Source of the DNA: Gammaproteobacteria bacterium
Lineage (GTDB): Bacteria; Pseudomonadota; Gammaproteobacteria; Pseudomonadales; Azotimanducaceae
Direction: 5' to 3'
DNA: 36,495 bases
Assembly (NCBI GenBank): GCA_028821125.1
Contig: JAPPHD010000047.1
Coordinates: forward strand, 1 to 36,495
The notes beneath the pieces are model-generated. The model was given only the letters and a program-made list of their open reading frames with translations. It did no database searches and had not been told where the DNA came from. The position numbers and the translations under genes were made by a program. Of this stretch, positions 8,888 to 17,831 are shown piece by piece (position 1 is the stretch's first letter; each line of letters begins with the position of its first letter).

Positions 8888-10210
8888 TTAAAGTAGCGCG
8901 GACAACGCCAGGGCGATCCCCAGGAACGAGAGGAAGCCGGCCACGTCGGTGACGGTGGTGAGAACGATCGACGATGCGGTTGCCGGATCCTGGCCCAGCC
9001 GGGTGAGCAGCATCGGCACCAGCGCGCCCGCGACGCCCGCCATGGGCATGGCAATCAGCATGGCCAGCGAGATCACCAGGGCGAGGCCGATGGACCCGCT
9101 CCACAGATAGACGCCGCCTCCGCACACGGCCGCCAAGGCCAGGCCGTTGACGATGCCGGCGGCCAGTTCCTTGGTCAGAAGGCGCGGCAGGTCGCGGCTG
9201 CCGATCTCGCGCAGGGCCAGGCCGCGAACCGCCACCGCCAGGGCCTGGGCGCCGGCGTTGCCGCCCTGGCCGGCGACCACCGGCAACAGCACGGCGAGCG
9301 CCGTGAACTGGGCGATCAGCCCTTCGAACAGCGCCACCACGGCCGAGGCCAGGAATGCGGTGAGCAGGTTGATCTGCAGCCAGGGCAGGCGCTGCCGCAC
9401 GGCGAAACCGGGTGAGGACAATGCCTGTTCGTCGGCGCTCGCCCCCACCATGGTCTGCATGTCGGCGCTGAACGATTCGCCCACCGCATCGAAGAGGCGA
9501 TCGTAACGTACCACCCCCAGAAGCCGGTTGCCGCTGTCCACGACCGGCAGCGAATCGGTACGGTGCCGCTCGAGCAGTTCCACCACCTCGTCCCTGGGAG
9601 CGACCACATCGACCGCGGGCGTGGAACCGGCGTACGCGCCGACCCGGTCTGTCCCGTCGGCGAGCGCCAGGGCCTGCATCTCCACCCGTCCGTCCAGCCG
9701 CCGCGCCGAATCCAGGAGATAGAGCGACCGGACACCCCGTACCGGCGACGAGCGAACCCGCTCGATGGCGGAGGCTACGGTCATGTCGCGGTTCAGGGTG
9801 CACACCGCCCGGTCCATCAGGCGCCCTGCGGCCCCTACGGGCAGGTCGACGAGACGTTCGAGTTCCCGGCCAAGCGACCTTGGCAATCGCTCGTGGAGTT
9901 CCTCACGCCGCTCCTGTGACAGGCCGGTCGTCAGGCTCAGGGCGAGGTGGGTCGGCGCTGCGGCAACGACTTGTGCCTGATCATCGCCGGTCAGGTTTTC
10001 AAACAGGGCTGAGGACCGCGCCGGCGGCAATCTGTCCAGCACCGTGAGACGGCTCGCCAGGCCAACGCCCGCGATCTCTTCAGCGAGGGCGTCTTCGTCC
10101 ATGTCTTCGAGCACGGCAACGGCTTCCGCCGGGAATCGGGCGATAAAGTCCTCCCGGACGGCGGCGGACAGCGCCAGGTGTTCCGGGACGCGCTCGGCTG
10201 CGGCGCTCAC
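8888..10210 (-). CDS. mgtE: MgtE-family magnesium channel
   Basis: 440 residues in the order expected for MgtE: an N-terminal helical MgtE_N domain (about 15-130), a pair of CBS domains (about 135-260) that sense cytosolic Mg2+, and a five-helix membrane domain (about 275-440). The conserved pore region PVVAGQGGNAGAQ lies near residues 308-320. A GTG start overlaps the stop of the upstream CBS gene (GTGA), so translation is coupled. It is the last gene of a three-gene operon with a soluble CBS protein and an MscS-like protein. The channel passes Mg2+ (and often Co2+) inward when intracellular Mg2+ is low. Confidence 0.93.
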   Translation of the reverse strand: MSAAAERVPEHLALSAAVREDFIARFPAEAVAVLEDMDEDALAEEIAGVGLASRLTVLDRLPPARSSALFENLTGDDQAQVVAAAPTHLALSLTTGLSQERREELHERLPRSLGRELERLVDLPVGAAGRLMDRAVCTLNRDMTVASAIERVRSSPVRGVRSLYLLDSARRLDGRVEMQALALADGTDRVGAYAGSTPAVDVVAPRDEVVELLERHRTDSLPVVDSGNRLLGVVRYDRLFDAVGESFSADMQTMVGASADEQALSSPGFAVRQRLPWLQINLLTAFLASAVVALFEGLIAQFTALAVLLPVVAGQGGNAGAQALAVAVRGLALREIGSRDLPRLLTKELAAGIVNGLALAAVCGGGVYLWSGSIGLALVISLAMLIAMPMAGVAGALVPMLLTRLGQDPATASSIVLTTVTDVAGFLSFLGIALALSALL

Positions 10211-11025
10211 GGGGCCCGCCTGCCCGTCGCAACGAGTGCCGGCAACTCCGCGAGCAGCTCGAACAGGGTGCCGGCAAGTGTTGTCAGCACGGACGGCGCG
10301 TTTGCGCTCGGTGACGCCGAGACATCGGGCAGCCGGGATCGGTGCAGCAGGCCGACCGGGCGGGATTGGGCATCGATGACCGGCAGCCAGGGCTCGTCGA
10401 GTGCGGCGAACTCCACGGCAGCGGCGTACAGTTGGGTATTGGCCTTCAAGGGACGAATCGGTACAAGACAGTCCCGCACCGACCCGTCGGGGCCGTGCAA
10501 CAAGGCCAGTTGCGTGTCCAGCCAGCCGGCCAGCCGGCCTTTCCGGTCGACAACGAGCAACGGAATGCGATCCGGTGATTCGGGAGCATCCAATGCCTGC
10601 ACGGCTTCCGCGATCGACTGCGCTTCGCTCACCGCAGCGAAATCCGTATCCACGTACGCCCCCACACTGGAGTCGGGAAAAGAGCAGTATCGGTCAAGGT
10701 CTTTTCGCCGTCGGGCGGGCAGCCGGTCTGCAAGGCCGGCCCGAAGCGGCTGGTCGAGGAGCCGCGCGAGCCGGACGGCGGAATCGAGGTCGGCCTCGGA
10801 AAGCCAGCGGACGAGTTCGCTGTCCGACGAATGAACCAGAAACGCCCGGGCCATGCCCTTCGGCAGGTTCACCACCACGGCCGGCAGCACCGATTCGGGC
10901 AGGGAAGCGAGCAACGGGTACACCGCGGAACTGCCGCTACGCGCAATGGCAAGCGCAAACTCGCCGAGATGACGCTGTGCGTAGCGTTCGAGCAGGCGGC
11001 TTGCGGGCACGGCATGGTCTGTCAC
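10207..11025 (-). CDS. Soluble MgtE_N/CBS-domain protein without membrane part
   Basis: 272 residues with no predicted membrane helix. The first half has helical repeats like the MgtE N-terminal domain (SLPESVLPAVVVNLPKGMARAFL, then LSEADLDSAVRLARLL). The second half looks like a diverged CBS pair (IPLLVVDRKGRLAGWLD and PWLPVIDAQSRPVGLLHRSRL). It therefore resembles the cytosolic part of MgtE standing alone. The gene overlaps mgtE at its 3' end and the MscS-like gene at its 5' end by GTGA, which implies a fixed ratio of products. A role as a regulatory partner of the adjoining MgtE is inference; I do not know a characterised homologue. Confidence 0.8.
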   Translation of the reverse strand: MTDHAVPASRLLERYAQRHLGEFALAIARSGSSAVYPLLASLPESVLPAVVVNLPKGMARAFLVHSSDSELVRWLSEADLDSAVRLARLLDQPLRAGLADRLPARRRKDLDRYCSFPDSSVGAYVDTDFAAVSEAQSIAEAVQALDAPESPDRIPLLVVDRKGRLAGWLDTQLALLHGPDGSVRDCLVPIRPLKANTQLYAAAVEFAALDEPWLPVIDAQSRPVGLLHRSRLPDVSASPSANAPSVLTTLAGTLFELLAELPALVATGRRAP

Positions 11026-11741
11026 TCCGATGCCTCCGCCAAACGCACGACCGGGGCTTCGGCGAATCGTGCCGCCGGTATGGTCACCAGGCCATCGGAC
11101 GTTGCGAGCACGATGCCGGTACGGCGCAGCTCGACCACCGTGCCTTCGGTATCGTCGACGCGCAGTCGGTCGCCCTTGCGGTAGCCGTCCAGTTCCCGGC
11201 GGGCGATCAGGTTGGCGACGTGCTGCCGCGCGCCCAAAGCGAAGGCGAGCCCGAGCGCCGCGGACGCGATACCGAACGCCAGCAGCGCCAGGTCCGCAAT
11301 GAACGACACATCGATGCCAAGTTGCTGCGCGGCGATGATGATCGCGGGTCCCGCCGCGAGCCAGTAGGCGCCGCGCGGCGGGAAACGGACGGCGCCGGCG
11401 CGGCGCTGGACGAACTCGCGAAGACCGGCGCCGATCAGGTGCCCGGCTGCGATGACCAGAACGGCGATGATCAGTCGAGGCAGATGAATCAGCGCCTCAT
11501 CGATCAGCCCGGCCGCCTGCCCGATGCCGAGAACCCGCAACGACAGCCCGACCGCTGCCGCGAGAACACCCCAGAACGCAAGGGGCGCCAGCGCGCGTAT
11601 GATTCTGGCGAATGCCCCGGAGTCCCGGGCGTGACGGTCCGTCAGCCGGGCAATGACGGTCCGGGTGGCGAAGGCGATGGCGACCCCGGCGGTCAGCACG
11701 ACCAGGCCAACCAATTCGGAACTGGCGTTCAGTTCGAACAA
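11022..11741 (-). CDS. Small MscS-like membrane protein
   Basis: 239 residues from a TTG start supported by GGGAG nine bases upstream. Four hydrophobic segments occur at about residues 9-27, 47-68, 87-107 and 125-155. They are followed by a short beta-rich tail (GYRKGDRLRVDDTEGTVVELRRTGIVLATSDGLVTIP) typical of the MscS beta domain, which usually sets solute passage and gating. The large C-terminal alpha/beta vestibule of MscS is missing, so the protein is a short relative (conserved TM-helix/YnaI-like type). It is the first gene of the operon with the CBS protein and MgtE. Confidence 0.78.
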   Translation of the reverse strand: MFELNASSELVGLVVLTAGVAIAFATRTVIARLTDRHARDSGAFARIIRALAPLAFWGVLAAAVGLSLRVLGIGQAAGLIDEALIHLPRLIIAVLVIAAGHLIGAGLREFVQRRAGAVRFPPRGAYWLAAGPAIIIAAQQLGIDVSFIADLALLAFGIASAALGLAFALGARQHVANLIARRELDGYRKGDRLRVDDTEGTVVELRRTGIVLATSDGLVTIPAARFAEAPVVRLAEASE

Positions 11742-11862
11742 CTCGCAGTACTCCCAGCCAGTTCATGCATCGGAGGCCAACCGCCGGCGCGTCGGGCCGC
11801 AGTCATTGTGCGTTCCACACCCGACAGCAAAAGACCGTAAGCTGGGGTGGGGCAACCGGCAA

Positions 11863-12545
11863 TCATTCGACGGACGAAACCTCGGATCCCTGAAGCACGC
11901 CCATCGCCGTGTCGTAGTAGTCGGCGATGCTTTCGTTTTCGGAAGCCACGGCAACGACCGTACGCGGTGTCATCACATCTCGCGCCTCGATCGTCTGAAA
12001 ACGGATCATGTGGCCGATCATCTCGCATTCCCCGGCCTCGAACACGCCTTCTTCCGCCCCGAGTTCCGCCATCGCCAGAAAGTCGGTCCGCGTCAGTATC
12101 GGCTGGGTCGTGTCACGCTTCAGCCGCCGGGTAAGGTACTGACTCAGCCAGACGAAGGGGGCGAGGGCCTGGGTCAACAGGCGAAGCGAGTGCACGGTGA
12201 AGGTCATCAGTCGCCGCCAGTACAGGGCGTCGATCGTTTTCGGGACGATTTCCGAGAACACCAGTATCGCGATGGTCATGCTCGCCGGTACCACGATTCG
12301 GGTGATCCAGGGATTCGGCTCTTCCCAGATCGCCGCCGGCCGTGTGGGCGACGGTGTTGAGCGTGAGGATCGCCGCCAGGGGGCGGTCGATGTTGGCCTT
12401 GAAATCCTCCAGGTAGCGCCCGACCCTGCTGCGACTGCAGGCGCGCGTGACTCGGCGTGATGCTGAGCAGAACCGCCTCCCACAACGAGCAGAAGAATGA
12501 GAAGAGCAGCGCGAACAGGAAAAACGTGACGAGCAGGGCGTACAT
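11863..12545 (-). pseudogene. Broken CNNM/CorC-type (DUF21-CBS) transporter gene
   Basis: Three reading frames in series give recognisable parts of one family. From ATG 12545: SLWEAVLLSITPSHARLQSQ (DUF21 first helix). After a shift near 12426: RYLEDFKANIDRPLAAILTL and NTVAHTAG. After a second shift near 12336: NPWITRIVVPASMTIAILVF, then SEIVPKTIDALYWRRL and the start of the CBS region with DVMTPRTVVAVASEN. The frame stops at 11863 inside the first CBS domain, and no further CBS or CorC_HlyC sequence is visible. Two frameshifts plus a 3' truncation make sequencing error alone unlikely. Intact members are Mg2+/Co2+ exporters or regulators, so this is a dead ion transporter beside a live MgtE operon. 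Confidence 0.85.
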
Positions 12546-12678
12546 GCGGGCAATCTACAGCGAGAGGGCCACATGGGTCGACGGAGCCAGCAGATGGCCA
12601 GGGCCTGGCCGCGCGATTGCCGGCTTGTCGGCGAATAAACGATTTGTGCCGGAATCCCGGCGGGCGGGCATGGTCGCT

Positions 12679-13530
12679 CTATCCATCCAGCCTGCCGAGG
12701 ATTTCCACGGACAGGTCCCGGAACGCATCGGCCAGGTGACCGTCCCGGTATTTCTGCCGCAGCATTCGGGGATAGGCCAGGTGTTCCGCGGATTGCGCAA
12801 TGCGCTCAGCGTGCCAGACGATCGTATTGAATACCGGCGGGTTACCCGCGCGCCGCAATTTCCGCAATACTTTCCGGTGCGATTCCGAATTGCCCTGGTA
12901 CCTGGTGACCACGACCCCCAGCAACTCAATGGGGCGCGCGGTCGCCTCCGAAAACTCCTGGATTCGAGCGACAATCTGCGGGATTCCGTAGGTCGACATG
13001 AGATCCGTTGTCGTCGGAACGATGTAGCCATGTGAGATTTGCAGGCCGTTCAGGGTGAGAACGCCGAAGTTCTGCGGACAATCGACGATCACCACGTCAT
13101 AGTCACGGAGACTGTACTCCAGCGCGGTCTCGAGCAGGTTCGCGGGCATCCCCGCCTCCCGCCCAATGGGCGGTGCGGTGGCGAGGCGGTCCTGACTGCC
13201 GATGAGATCGAGGCTGGACGGCAGCAGGTCTACCGTGCGGGCAATCCCCACGTTGGATACGCCGCGTTGCATCACGGAGCCGAGATCGAATCGTTTGGCC
13301 AAACCGTTCAGCGGTCCCTCGAACAGGGTTGCCAGGGTGCGGCCGCTCCCGTTCAGTTCCTGCCACCGTTTCTCGCCGATCAACATCGTGGTCGCGTGGG
13401 ACTGGGGATCGAGGTCGATCACCAGTACGCGCTTGCGAAACAGCGTCGCAAGTGTTTCCGCCAGTCCGACCGAAATCGTGGTCTTGCCAACGCCTACCCT
13501 TAGACTGATGGTTGAAACGACCTGGGTCAC
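12679..13530 (-). CDS. ParA/MinD-family ATPase with altered Walker A, no ParB
   Basis: 283 residues with the ParA fold: an N-terminal P-loop region, VLVIDLDPQSHATTML (Walker A' region), and DYDVVIVDCPQNFGVLTLN (Walker B region). The deviant Walker A, normally KGGVGKTT, reads RVGVGKTT here: the signature lysine is arginine and the following glycine is valine, while the second lysine is kept. The start is GTG 13530; the only AGGAG is about 25 bases upstream, so start or initiation mode is uncertain. No parB, parS-like repeats or partner gene is adjacent, which argues against a simple chromosome-partition pair. Known ParA relatives position cargo or polar complexes; the function here is unknown. 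Confidence 0.85.
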   Translation of the reverse strand: MTQVVSTISLRVGVGKTTISVGLAETLATLFRKRVLVIDLDPQSHATTMLIGEKRWQELNGSGRTLATLFEGPLNGLAKRFDLGSVMQRGVSNVGIARTVDLLPSSLDLIGSQDRLATAPPIGREAGMPANLLETALEYSLRDYDVVIVDCPQNFGVLTLNGLQISHGYIVPTTTDLMSTYGIPQIVARIQEFSEATARPIELLGVVVTRYQGNSESHRKVLRKLRRAGNPPVFNTIVWHAERIAQSAEHLAYPRMLRQKYRDGHLADAFRDLSVEILGRLDG

Positions 13531-13762
13531 GTCGAAGATTCTATCAACTTAGACTCCTTATACCGCCACCATTCGTGACACCAACGCCGCAAGCCTGCCC
13601 AACCGCGAACCGGAAGCGTGTGTCAATCGACCGAGCCTGCAGCAAGATCCCCGCCTGCGAAACGACGGGACTGCGATGGAGCCCGTCATTCATGGAGGCG
13701 GCAAACTCAAGGTCGCTGGCATCCGAATGAACCGGAGGCCTTGCATCAATCGTGGAGCGCGG

Positions 13763-14923
13763 TTACGGCGAGTCTTCGATGGACTCGATCGCGTAAAGCG
13801 GATCTGCTTCGAGCACGCTTTCATGGGAGACGATCTCCTCTTCCACTGCACTTACTTCGCCGAACCGCGCCAGGTGGAACAGGGCTTCGCCCTCGTTCAC
13901 CGGCGGCAGCCGGTTGATGCCGATAACGATGCCCTCGAACGGCGCGGGGATTACGTCATCGTCTGACGAGAACGGGGCGGACACGGTGCCAAGCACATCG
14001 CCTACCCGTACATGGGCGCCGAGGCGAACCAGCGGGCGGAACAGGCCATCGGTGGGCGCACGGATCCACCGGGTGGAGTTGGCCACGTATGGCTCGCTGC
14101 GCGCGGTCCGGGTGCGCCGCGCTGGCAGCATGTCCAGGCCGCGCATGACGTTCACGACCCCACGTACCCCGGCCACCACGCACTTCTCGTCGAGACGTAG
14201 CGCCTCCCCGGCTTCGTAGGTGATTACCGGGATGCCCTCCCGCCCCGCTTCCGAGCGCAGGCTGTTGTCCAGGAGTCCGGAGTTGACAATCACCGGAATC
14301 GAGAAGGCGCGGGCCATTTTCCCGACGCCGGGTTGGTCGAGGGCCGCCCGGATCTGCGGCAGGTTGTCCCGATGCACTGCTCCGGTGTGCAGGTCGATGA
14401 CGTGCGTGCAGCGCTTCACCACAGAACCGAAGAACACGTTCGCCATGCGCGAGGCCAGCGAGCCGATCTCGCTGCCGGGGAAGCTGCGGTTCAGGTCCCG
14501 GCGATCCGGCAGGTAGCGGGACCTGTTGAGAAATCCGAACAGGTTGACCACGGGAACCAGCACCAGCGTGCCGTGCAGCCGTTCCAGCGCCGCAAGCGTG
14601 CGCAGGCGGCGGATGACCTCGATACCGTTCAGTTCATCGCCGTGGATTCCCGCCGACACCAGGAGCGTGGCGCCCTGCCAGCGGCCGTGTATTACCTCGA
14701 CGGTCAGGTCGAGGGGCGTCTGCGTATACAGTTGCGCCATCGGTAATTCGAACTGCAGCCGTTCCCCGCGCCGCACCCGCCGGCCCGCAATCTCGAACGG
14801 TCCCTGCAGCGCGCCCGCCTTGCGCCGGGCTGATTTGGCGCCCGCCCCCCTTGCCGCCTCAGCCACGGCCGCCGCTTTCGGTTTAGCCGGTGCCACGCGT
14901 GCGCGTCCTGCCCTGACGGGCAT
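13763..14923 (-). CDS. Succinylglutamate desuccinylase/aspartoacylase-family zinc hydrolase
   Basis: 386 residues. An Ala/Lys/Arg-rich N-terminal tail (1-40) precedes an M14-type metal hydrolase domain. The zinc ligands are recognisable as H94 and E97 in AGIHGDE and H179 in [16 protein letters not shown] (142-150) is the substrate carboxylate-binding motif. The C-terminal third (about 280-375) is a beta-rich barrel-like domain ([20 protein letters not shown]). It is the third gene of the RimB-like, RimK, desuccinylase triad, which recurs in many proteobacteria. The start overlaps the rimK end by 41 bases. Its substrate in this context is not established; removal of amide-linked groups added by RimK-type ligases is a reasonable inference. 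Confidence 0.9.
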   Translation of the reverse strand: MPVRAGRARVAPAKPKAAAVAEAARGAGAKSARRKAGALQGPFEIAGRRVRRGERLQFELPMAQLYTQTPLDLTVEVIHGRWQGATLLVSAGIHGDELNGIEVIRRLRTLAALERLHGTLVLVPVVNLFGFLNRSRYLPDRRDLNRSFPGSEIGSLASRMANVFFGSVVKRCTHVIDLHTGAVHRDNLPQIRAALDQPGVGKMARAFSIPVIVNSGLLDNSLRSEAGREGIPVITYEAGEALRLDEKCVVAGVRGVVNVMRGLDMLPARRTRTARSEPYVANSTRWIRAPTDGLFRPLVRLGAHVRVGDVLGTVSAPFSSDDDVIPAPFEGIVIGINRLPPVNEGEALFHLARFGEVSAVEEEIVSHESVLEADPLYAIESIEDSP

Positions 14924-15788
14924 TGCGTTCTATGAATTCGATGACACGGTCCGCGACGTCAATGCCGGATGCCTCCTCGATGCCTTCGAGGCCCGGTGAA
15001 CTGTTCACCTCAAGGACGAGCGGTCCGTGATTGGAGCGGATCAGATCCACTCCCGCAATATTCAGACCCATGGTCTTGGCAGCAGCCACCGCGGTTCGCC
15101 GTTCCGCGGGCGAGATCTTGGCGGCATGGGCACTGCCGCCGCGGTGCAGGTTGGACCGGAATTCGCCGGGCGCCGCCTGGCGCCGCATCGCCGCGACCAC
15201 CTTGTCGCCAATCACGAAACAGCGCACGTCGGCGCCCCCGGCTTCTTCGATGTACTCCTGGACCATGATGTTGACATCGATGCCGAAGAAAGCCTCCATG
15301 ACGCTCTCCGCAGCCTTGCGGGTCTCGCAGAGCACGACGCCCACGCCTTGGGTCCCCTCAAGCAGCTTCACCACCAGCGGCGCGCCCCCGACCATGTCGA
15401 TGAGCCCCGGTATGTCGTCGGTGGTGTGCGCAAAGCCGGTTACGGGCATGCCGATATCGCGCCGCGCGAGCAGTTGCATGGAGCGCAGCTTGTCACGGGA
15501 GCGCGCGATGGCGACCGATTCGTTGACCGCGTAGACACCCATCATTTCGAACTGGCGCACCACGGCGGTGCCGTAGAAGGTGATCGATGCGCCGATGCGG
15601 GGTATCACCGCATCGACAGGCGGCAGCGGTTCTCCCCGGTAGCGGATGGAGGGTTTTGCGGTGGCCATGTTCATGTAGCAGCGCAGGGTGTCGATCACCG
15701 AGGACTCGTGGCCCCGCGTGTGGGCCGCTTCGAGAAGCCTGCGGGTGGAGTACAGCTTCCGGCTTCGGGAAAGGATGACTATGTTCAA
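14883..15788 (-). CDS. rimK: RimK-type alpha-L-glutamate ligase (ATP-grasp)
   Basis: 301 residues, the typical RimK length. The N-terminal domain ([20 protein letters not shown]) leads into an ATP-grasp core: [20 protein letters not shown] (nucleotide-binding lysine and small loop), [20 protein letters not shown], and the metal site [14 protein letters not shown]. In E. coli RimK adds glutamate to the C-terminus of ribosomal protein S6. Translation begins at TTG 15788 with GAGGG seven bases upstream. It sits 12 bases after the RimB-like gene and overlaps the downstream desuccinylase, so the three are one operon. Confidence 0.94.
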   Translation of the reverse strand: MNIVILSRSRKLYSTRRLLEAAHTRGHESSVIDTLRCYMNMATAKPSIRYRGEPLPPVDAVIPRIGASITFYGTAVVRQFEMMGVYAVNESVAIARSRDKLRSMQLLARRDIGMPVTGFAHTTDDIPGLIDMVGGAPLVVKLLEGTQGVGVVLCETRKAAESVMEAFFGIDVNIMVQEYIEEAGGADVRCFVIGDKVVAAMRRQAAPGEFRSNLHRGGSAHAAKISPAERRTAVAAAKTMGLNIAGVDLIRSNHGPLVLEVNSSPGLEGIEEASGIDVADRVIEFIERNARQGRTRTRGTG

Positions 15789-15800
15789 TGTTCGCCCTCG

Positions 15801-16274
15801 TCAGTACGCTCGGTTTCTTCCGATATTGCGCCGCTTTCCCGTCCTTTTCGCAAGGAGATAGGACCGTCCCGGGTCGACCACGAAGCGCCGGCGTACGGCG
15901 GTGCGGCCGATCAGCAACGGAAAGCTCATGGCATGGCGGGCGGTGAGCGTCAACTCCACCGGCCACTCGTCATCGCCCAGCCTCAGCATCGTCTCGATGA
16001 GATAGCGCTCTTCGGCCCGGCCGCCGGAGTTGCGCACGGTTCGCTGGCCCGACAGCGGCACACGGAACGGTGCGGAGGCGTTGGGCAGATCGCGCCTGTC
16101 CAGTTCGAATTCCACCCAGTCGGCACCGTTTACCTGGAGCGGCCTGATTCGCGCCGCATGCAAGGCCGAGGTGCGGGCGCCCGTATCGATCTTCGCCTTG
16201 ATGGGGTTCCGGTGCAACAGGGGGAGCACCACCCATTCGCGCCAGCCAATGATCGGTTTCATGGTCGCCGGCAT
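15801..16274 (-). CDS. RimB-like retropepsin-fold protease (DUF785, ATP-dependent zinc protease family)
   Basis: 157 residues. The single retropepsin-like active-site motif KIDTGARTSALHA places the catalytic aspartate at residue 30. The second family landmark is SFPLLIGRTAVRRRFVVDPGRSYLL near the C-terminus. In Pseudomonas the homologue RimB is encoded with RimK and trims or regulates RimK-dependent modification of ribosomal protein S6. The start may be ATG 16274 or ATG 16262 (MKPIIGW); GGAG lies about 12 bases before the first. It is the first gene of the rim-like operon. Confidence 0.9.
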   Translation of the reverse strand: MPATMKPIIGWREWVVLPLLHRNPIKAKIDTGARTSALHAARIRPLQVNGADWVEFELDRRDLPNASAPFRVPLSGQRTVRNSGGRAEERYLIETMLRLGDDEWPVELTLTARHAMSFPLLIGRTAVRRRFVVDPGRSYLLAKRTGKRRNIGRNRAY

Positions 16275-16641
16275 CTATGGGCCGCTCCGGGCCTCATCGG
16301 AGGCGCCGCGTGTGCGTAACGATCAATCGACGACGCTCGCATGGTCGCCACGGGCTGCCCGCCGCCATGGCGATCAGGACCTGCAGCCAGAAGCGCCGCT
16401 CGGCAAGCCGTCCGGTTGGGCGCGTTGTGCGGGCAGGGATCGGGGTTCGCTCATGGTTTCCAAGCAGAGTTTAGCGGAGATGACGTCCTTGACCTTGGTG
16501 GCGGCGGCCACCGCAGCTACGCACCTGGAACCGTCAATGGAATCGAATCGACGGTGGGCCGAGTATACTACAGGGTCGGATTGCCGCTGGCTGCCGCCTT
16601 TGCGTAATGCGCGCTGGAGTGGCGCCGGTTTGGCGGACAGA
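16275..16641. other. Intergenic region of 367 bases between rimB-like gene and mscS
   Basis: No reading frame here looks coding. A palindromic AGTATACT lies near 16561-16568 and gives a TATACT on either strand, but no matching -35 hexamer at 16-18 bases is convincing. The region must hold the promoter of the rim operon and the 3' end of the mscS transcript. I see no terminator with a T-run and no repeat. Confidence 0.4.
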
Positions 16642-17535
16642 TCATCGATCCAGCGATTCCCGCGCATTGTCGTGGAGTTGCACCTTGAGCGGAGAGCTTG
16701 CATCGAGGTGGATGTCGCGCTGGGGGAAGGCAACGACGACGCCGTGTTCGTTGAAGTGGTCGGCGATACGCAAGCGAATGTCGCTACGGATCTCAAACAG
16801 TGCTTTGTCGCCGCCAAGGTCGCACCAGAAGTAGGCGTCGAACACGAGCGCGTTGTCACCGAAATCCTCGAAAACGACTCGGGGAACCGGGTCTGGCTTG
16901 ACTTCAGGCTGATCCGTTACGGCCTTGAGAATGAGCTGCGAAACCTGCCGGACGGGTGATCCGTACGCAACCCCGACGCGTACGACACTTCGAATCTCGC
17001 GGTCGATGAGCGTCCAGTTGACCACGGTACGCTCAAGCAACTGGCTGTTCGGGACCAACAGATGCACGCCGTCGATCCGGCGAATGCGCGTGGAGCGGTT
17101 GCCGATTCTCTCGACCGTGCCCATCCAGGTGTCGAACTCAATGAAATCGTCGACTCGGACGGGGCGCTCGGCCAAGAGAATCCAGCCACTGATAAAGTTG
17201 TTGACAATGTTCTGCGTGCCGAACCCGACTCCGATTGCGATGGCGCCCATGACGAAGGCAAGTGCGGTTACCGGTATGCCCAGGAGGTTCAGGGCAACAA
17301 AGAAGATCAGAGTCAGAAACACGAAAAAAACGATCCGCTGAATGGCATGGATCGCGTCCGGCCTGAGTTTCGTACGCGAGAGCCGGCGCCCCACGATGGC
17401 ACCGGCAAACCGGCTCACGAGGTAACCGGCCGCGAACAGCAGCAACACCGTGGCAAGTTTGCCGACCGAGATCGTGTATCCGCCCGGTAGCGTAAACAGG
17501 TTGAACGCCCAGATGACTTGAGCTTGTTCCCACAT
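16642..17535 (-). CDS. MscS-family small-conductance mechanosensitive channel
   Basis: 297 residues, close to E. coli MscS (286). Three membrane helices lie at about 22-45, 66-88 and 90-115. The third is the pore helix with the Gly/Ala ridge AFVMGAIAIGVGFGTQNIVNNFISG, which is the family signature. The beta domain (about 120-185, VRVDDFIEF and the RRIDGVHLLVPNSQLL loop) and the alpha/beta vestibule (about 185-290) follow. It releases small solutes on hypo-osmotic shock. GAGG about eight bases upstream supports ATG 17535. It is monocistronic as far as can be seen. Confidence 0.93.
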   Translation of the reverse strand: MWEQAQVIWAFNLFTLPGGYTISVGKLATVLLLFAAGYLVSRFAGAIVGRRLSRTKLRPDAIHAIQRIVFFVFLTLIFFVALNLLGIPVTALAFVMGAIAIGVGFGTQNIVNNFISGWILLAERPVRVDDFIEFDTWMGTVERIGNRSTRIRRIDGVHLLVPNSQLLERTVVNWTLIDREIRSVVRVGVAYGSPVRQVSQLILKAVTDQPEVKPDPVPRVVFEDFGDNALVFDAYFWCDLGGDKALFEIRSDIRLRIADHFNEHGVVVAFPQRDIHLDASSPLKVQLHDNARESLDR

Positions 17536-17622
17536 GTCTTGACCTCGAAGCAGGCGTAGTGAGCATGCTACCAGTCCAAAGGCTGCTGGCCCGATTTATG
17601 CGGTCGTGAATTCGGTAAGCCG

Positions 17623-17651
17623 TTGACACAAGCGAAATTGGCTCTTGTAGA
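17623..17651 (+). promoter_or_regulatory. Possible sigma-70 promoter ahead of the small exported protein
   Basis: A perfect TTGACA (17623-17628) is followed at 17 bases by TGTAGA (17646-17651), which matches the -10 consensus at only three positions. It lies about 180 bases before the start at 17832, in a 296-base gap that holds no gene. Confidence 0.3.
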
Positions 17652-17831
17652 ACGAATCGCCAGCCCGGAGACGCGGGTCAATACGCGCAAGAACGACCCC
17701 AGGAGCTTCACGTGAAAGGGCGAGTTCGAGACGAGAGATTTTGATTGGCGACAGCCATAGAATGCGTTGTCATTGGTGGCAGGCAGGATTGACCTGAATC
17801 TGCCCTGCACGGAGTTCCAGACGGTCCCGAC

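Noticed and set aside
10401-11840. 479-codon plus-strand frame opposite the CBS and MscS-like genes
   Set aside because: Low-complexity Arg/Gly/Gln composition and no start signal; the minus-strand genes are coupled by GTGA overlaps.
15027-16319. 430-codon plus-strand frame opposite rimK and the rimB-like gene
   Set aside because: Shadow of two well-recognised genes, with no motif.
16555-16575. TATACT palindrome as promoter of the rim operon or mscS
   Set aside because: No -35 element at acceptable spacing on either strand.
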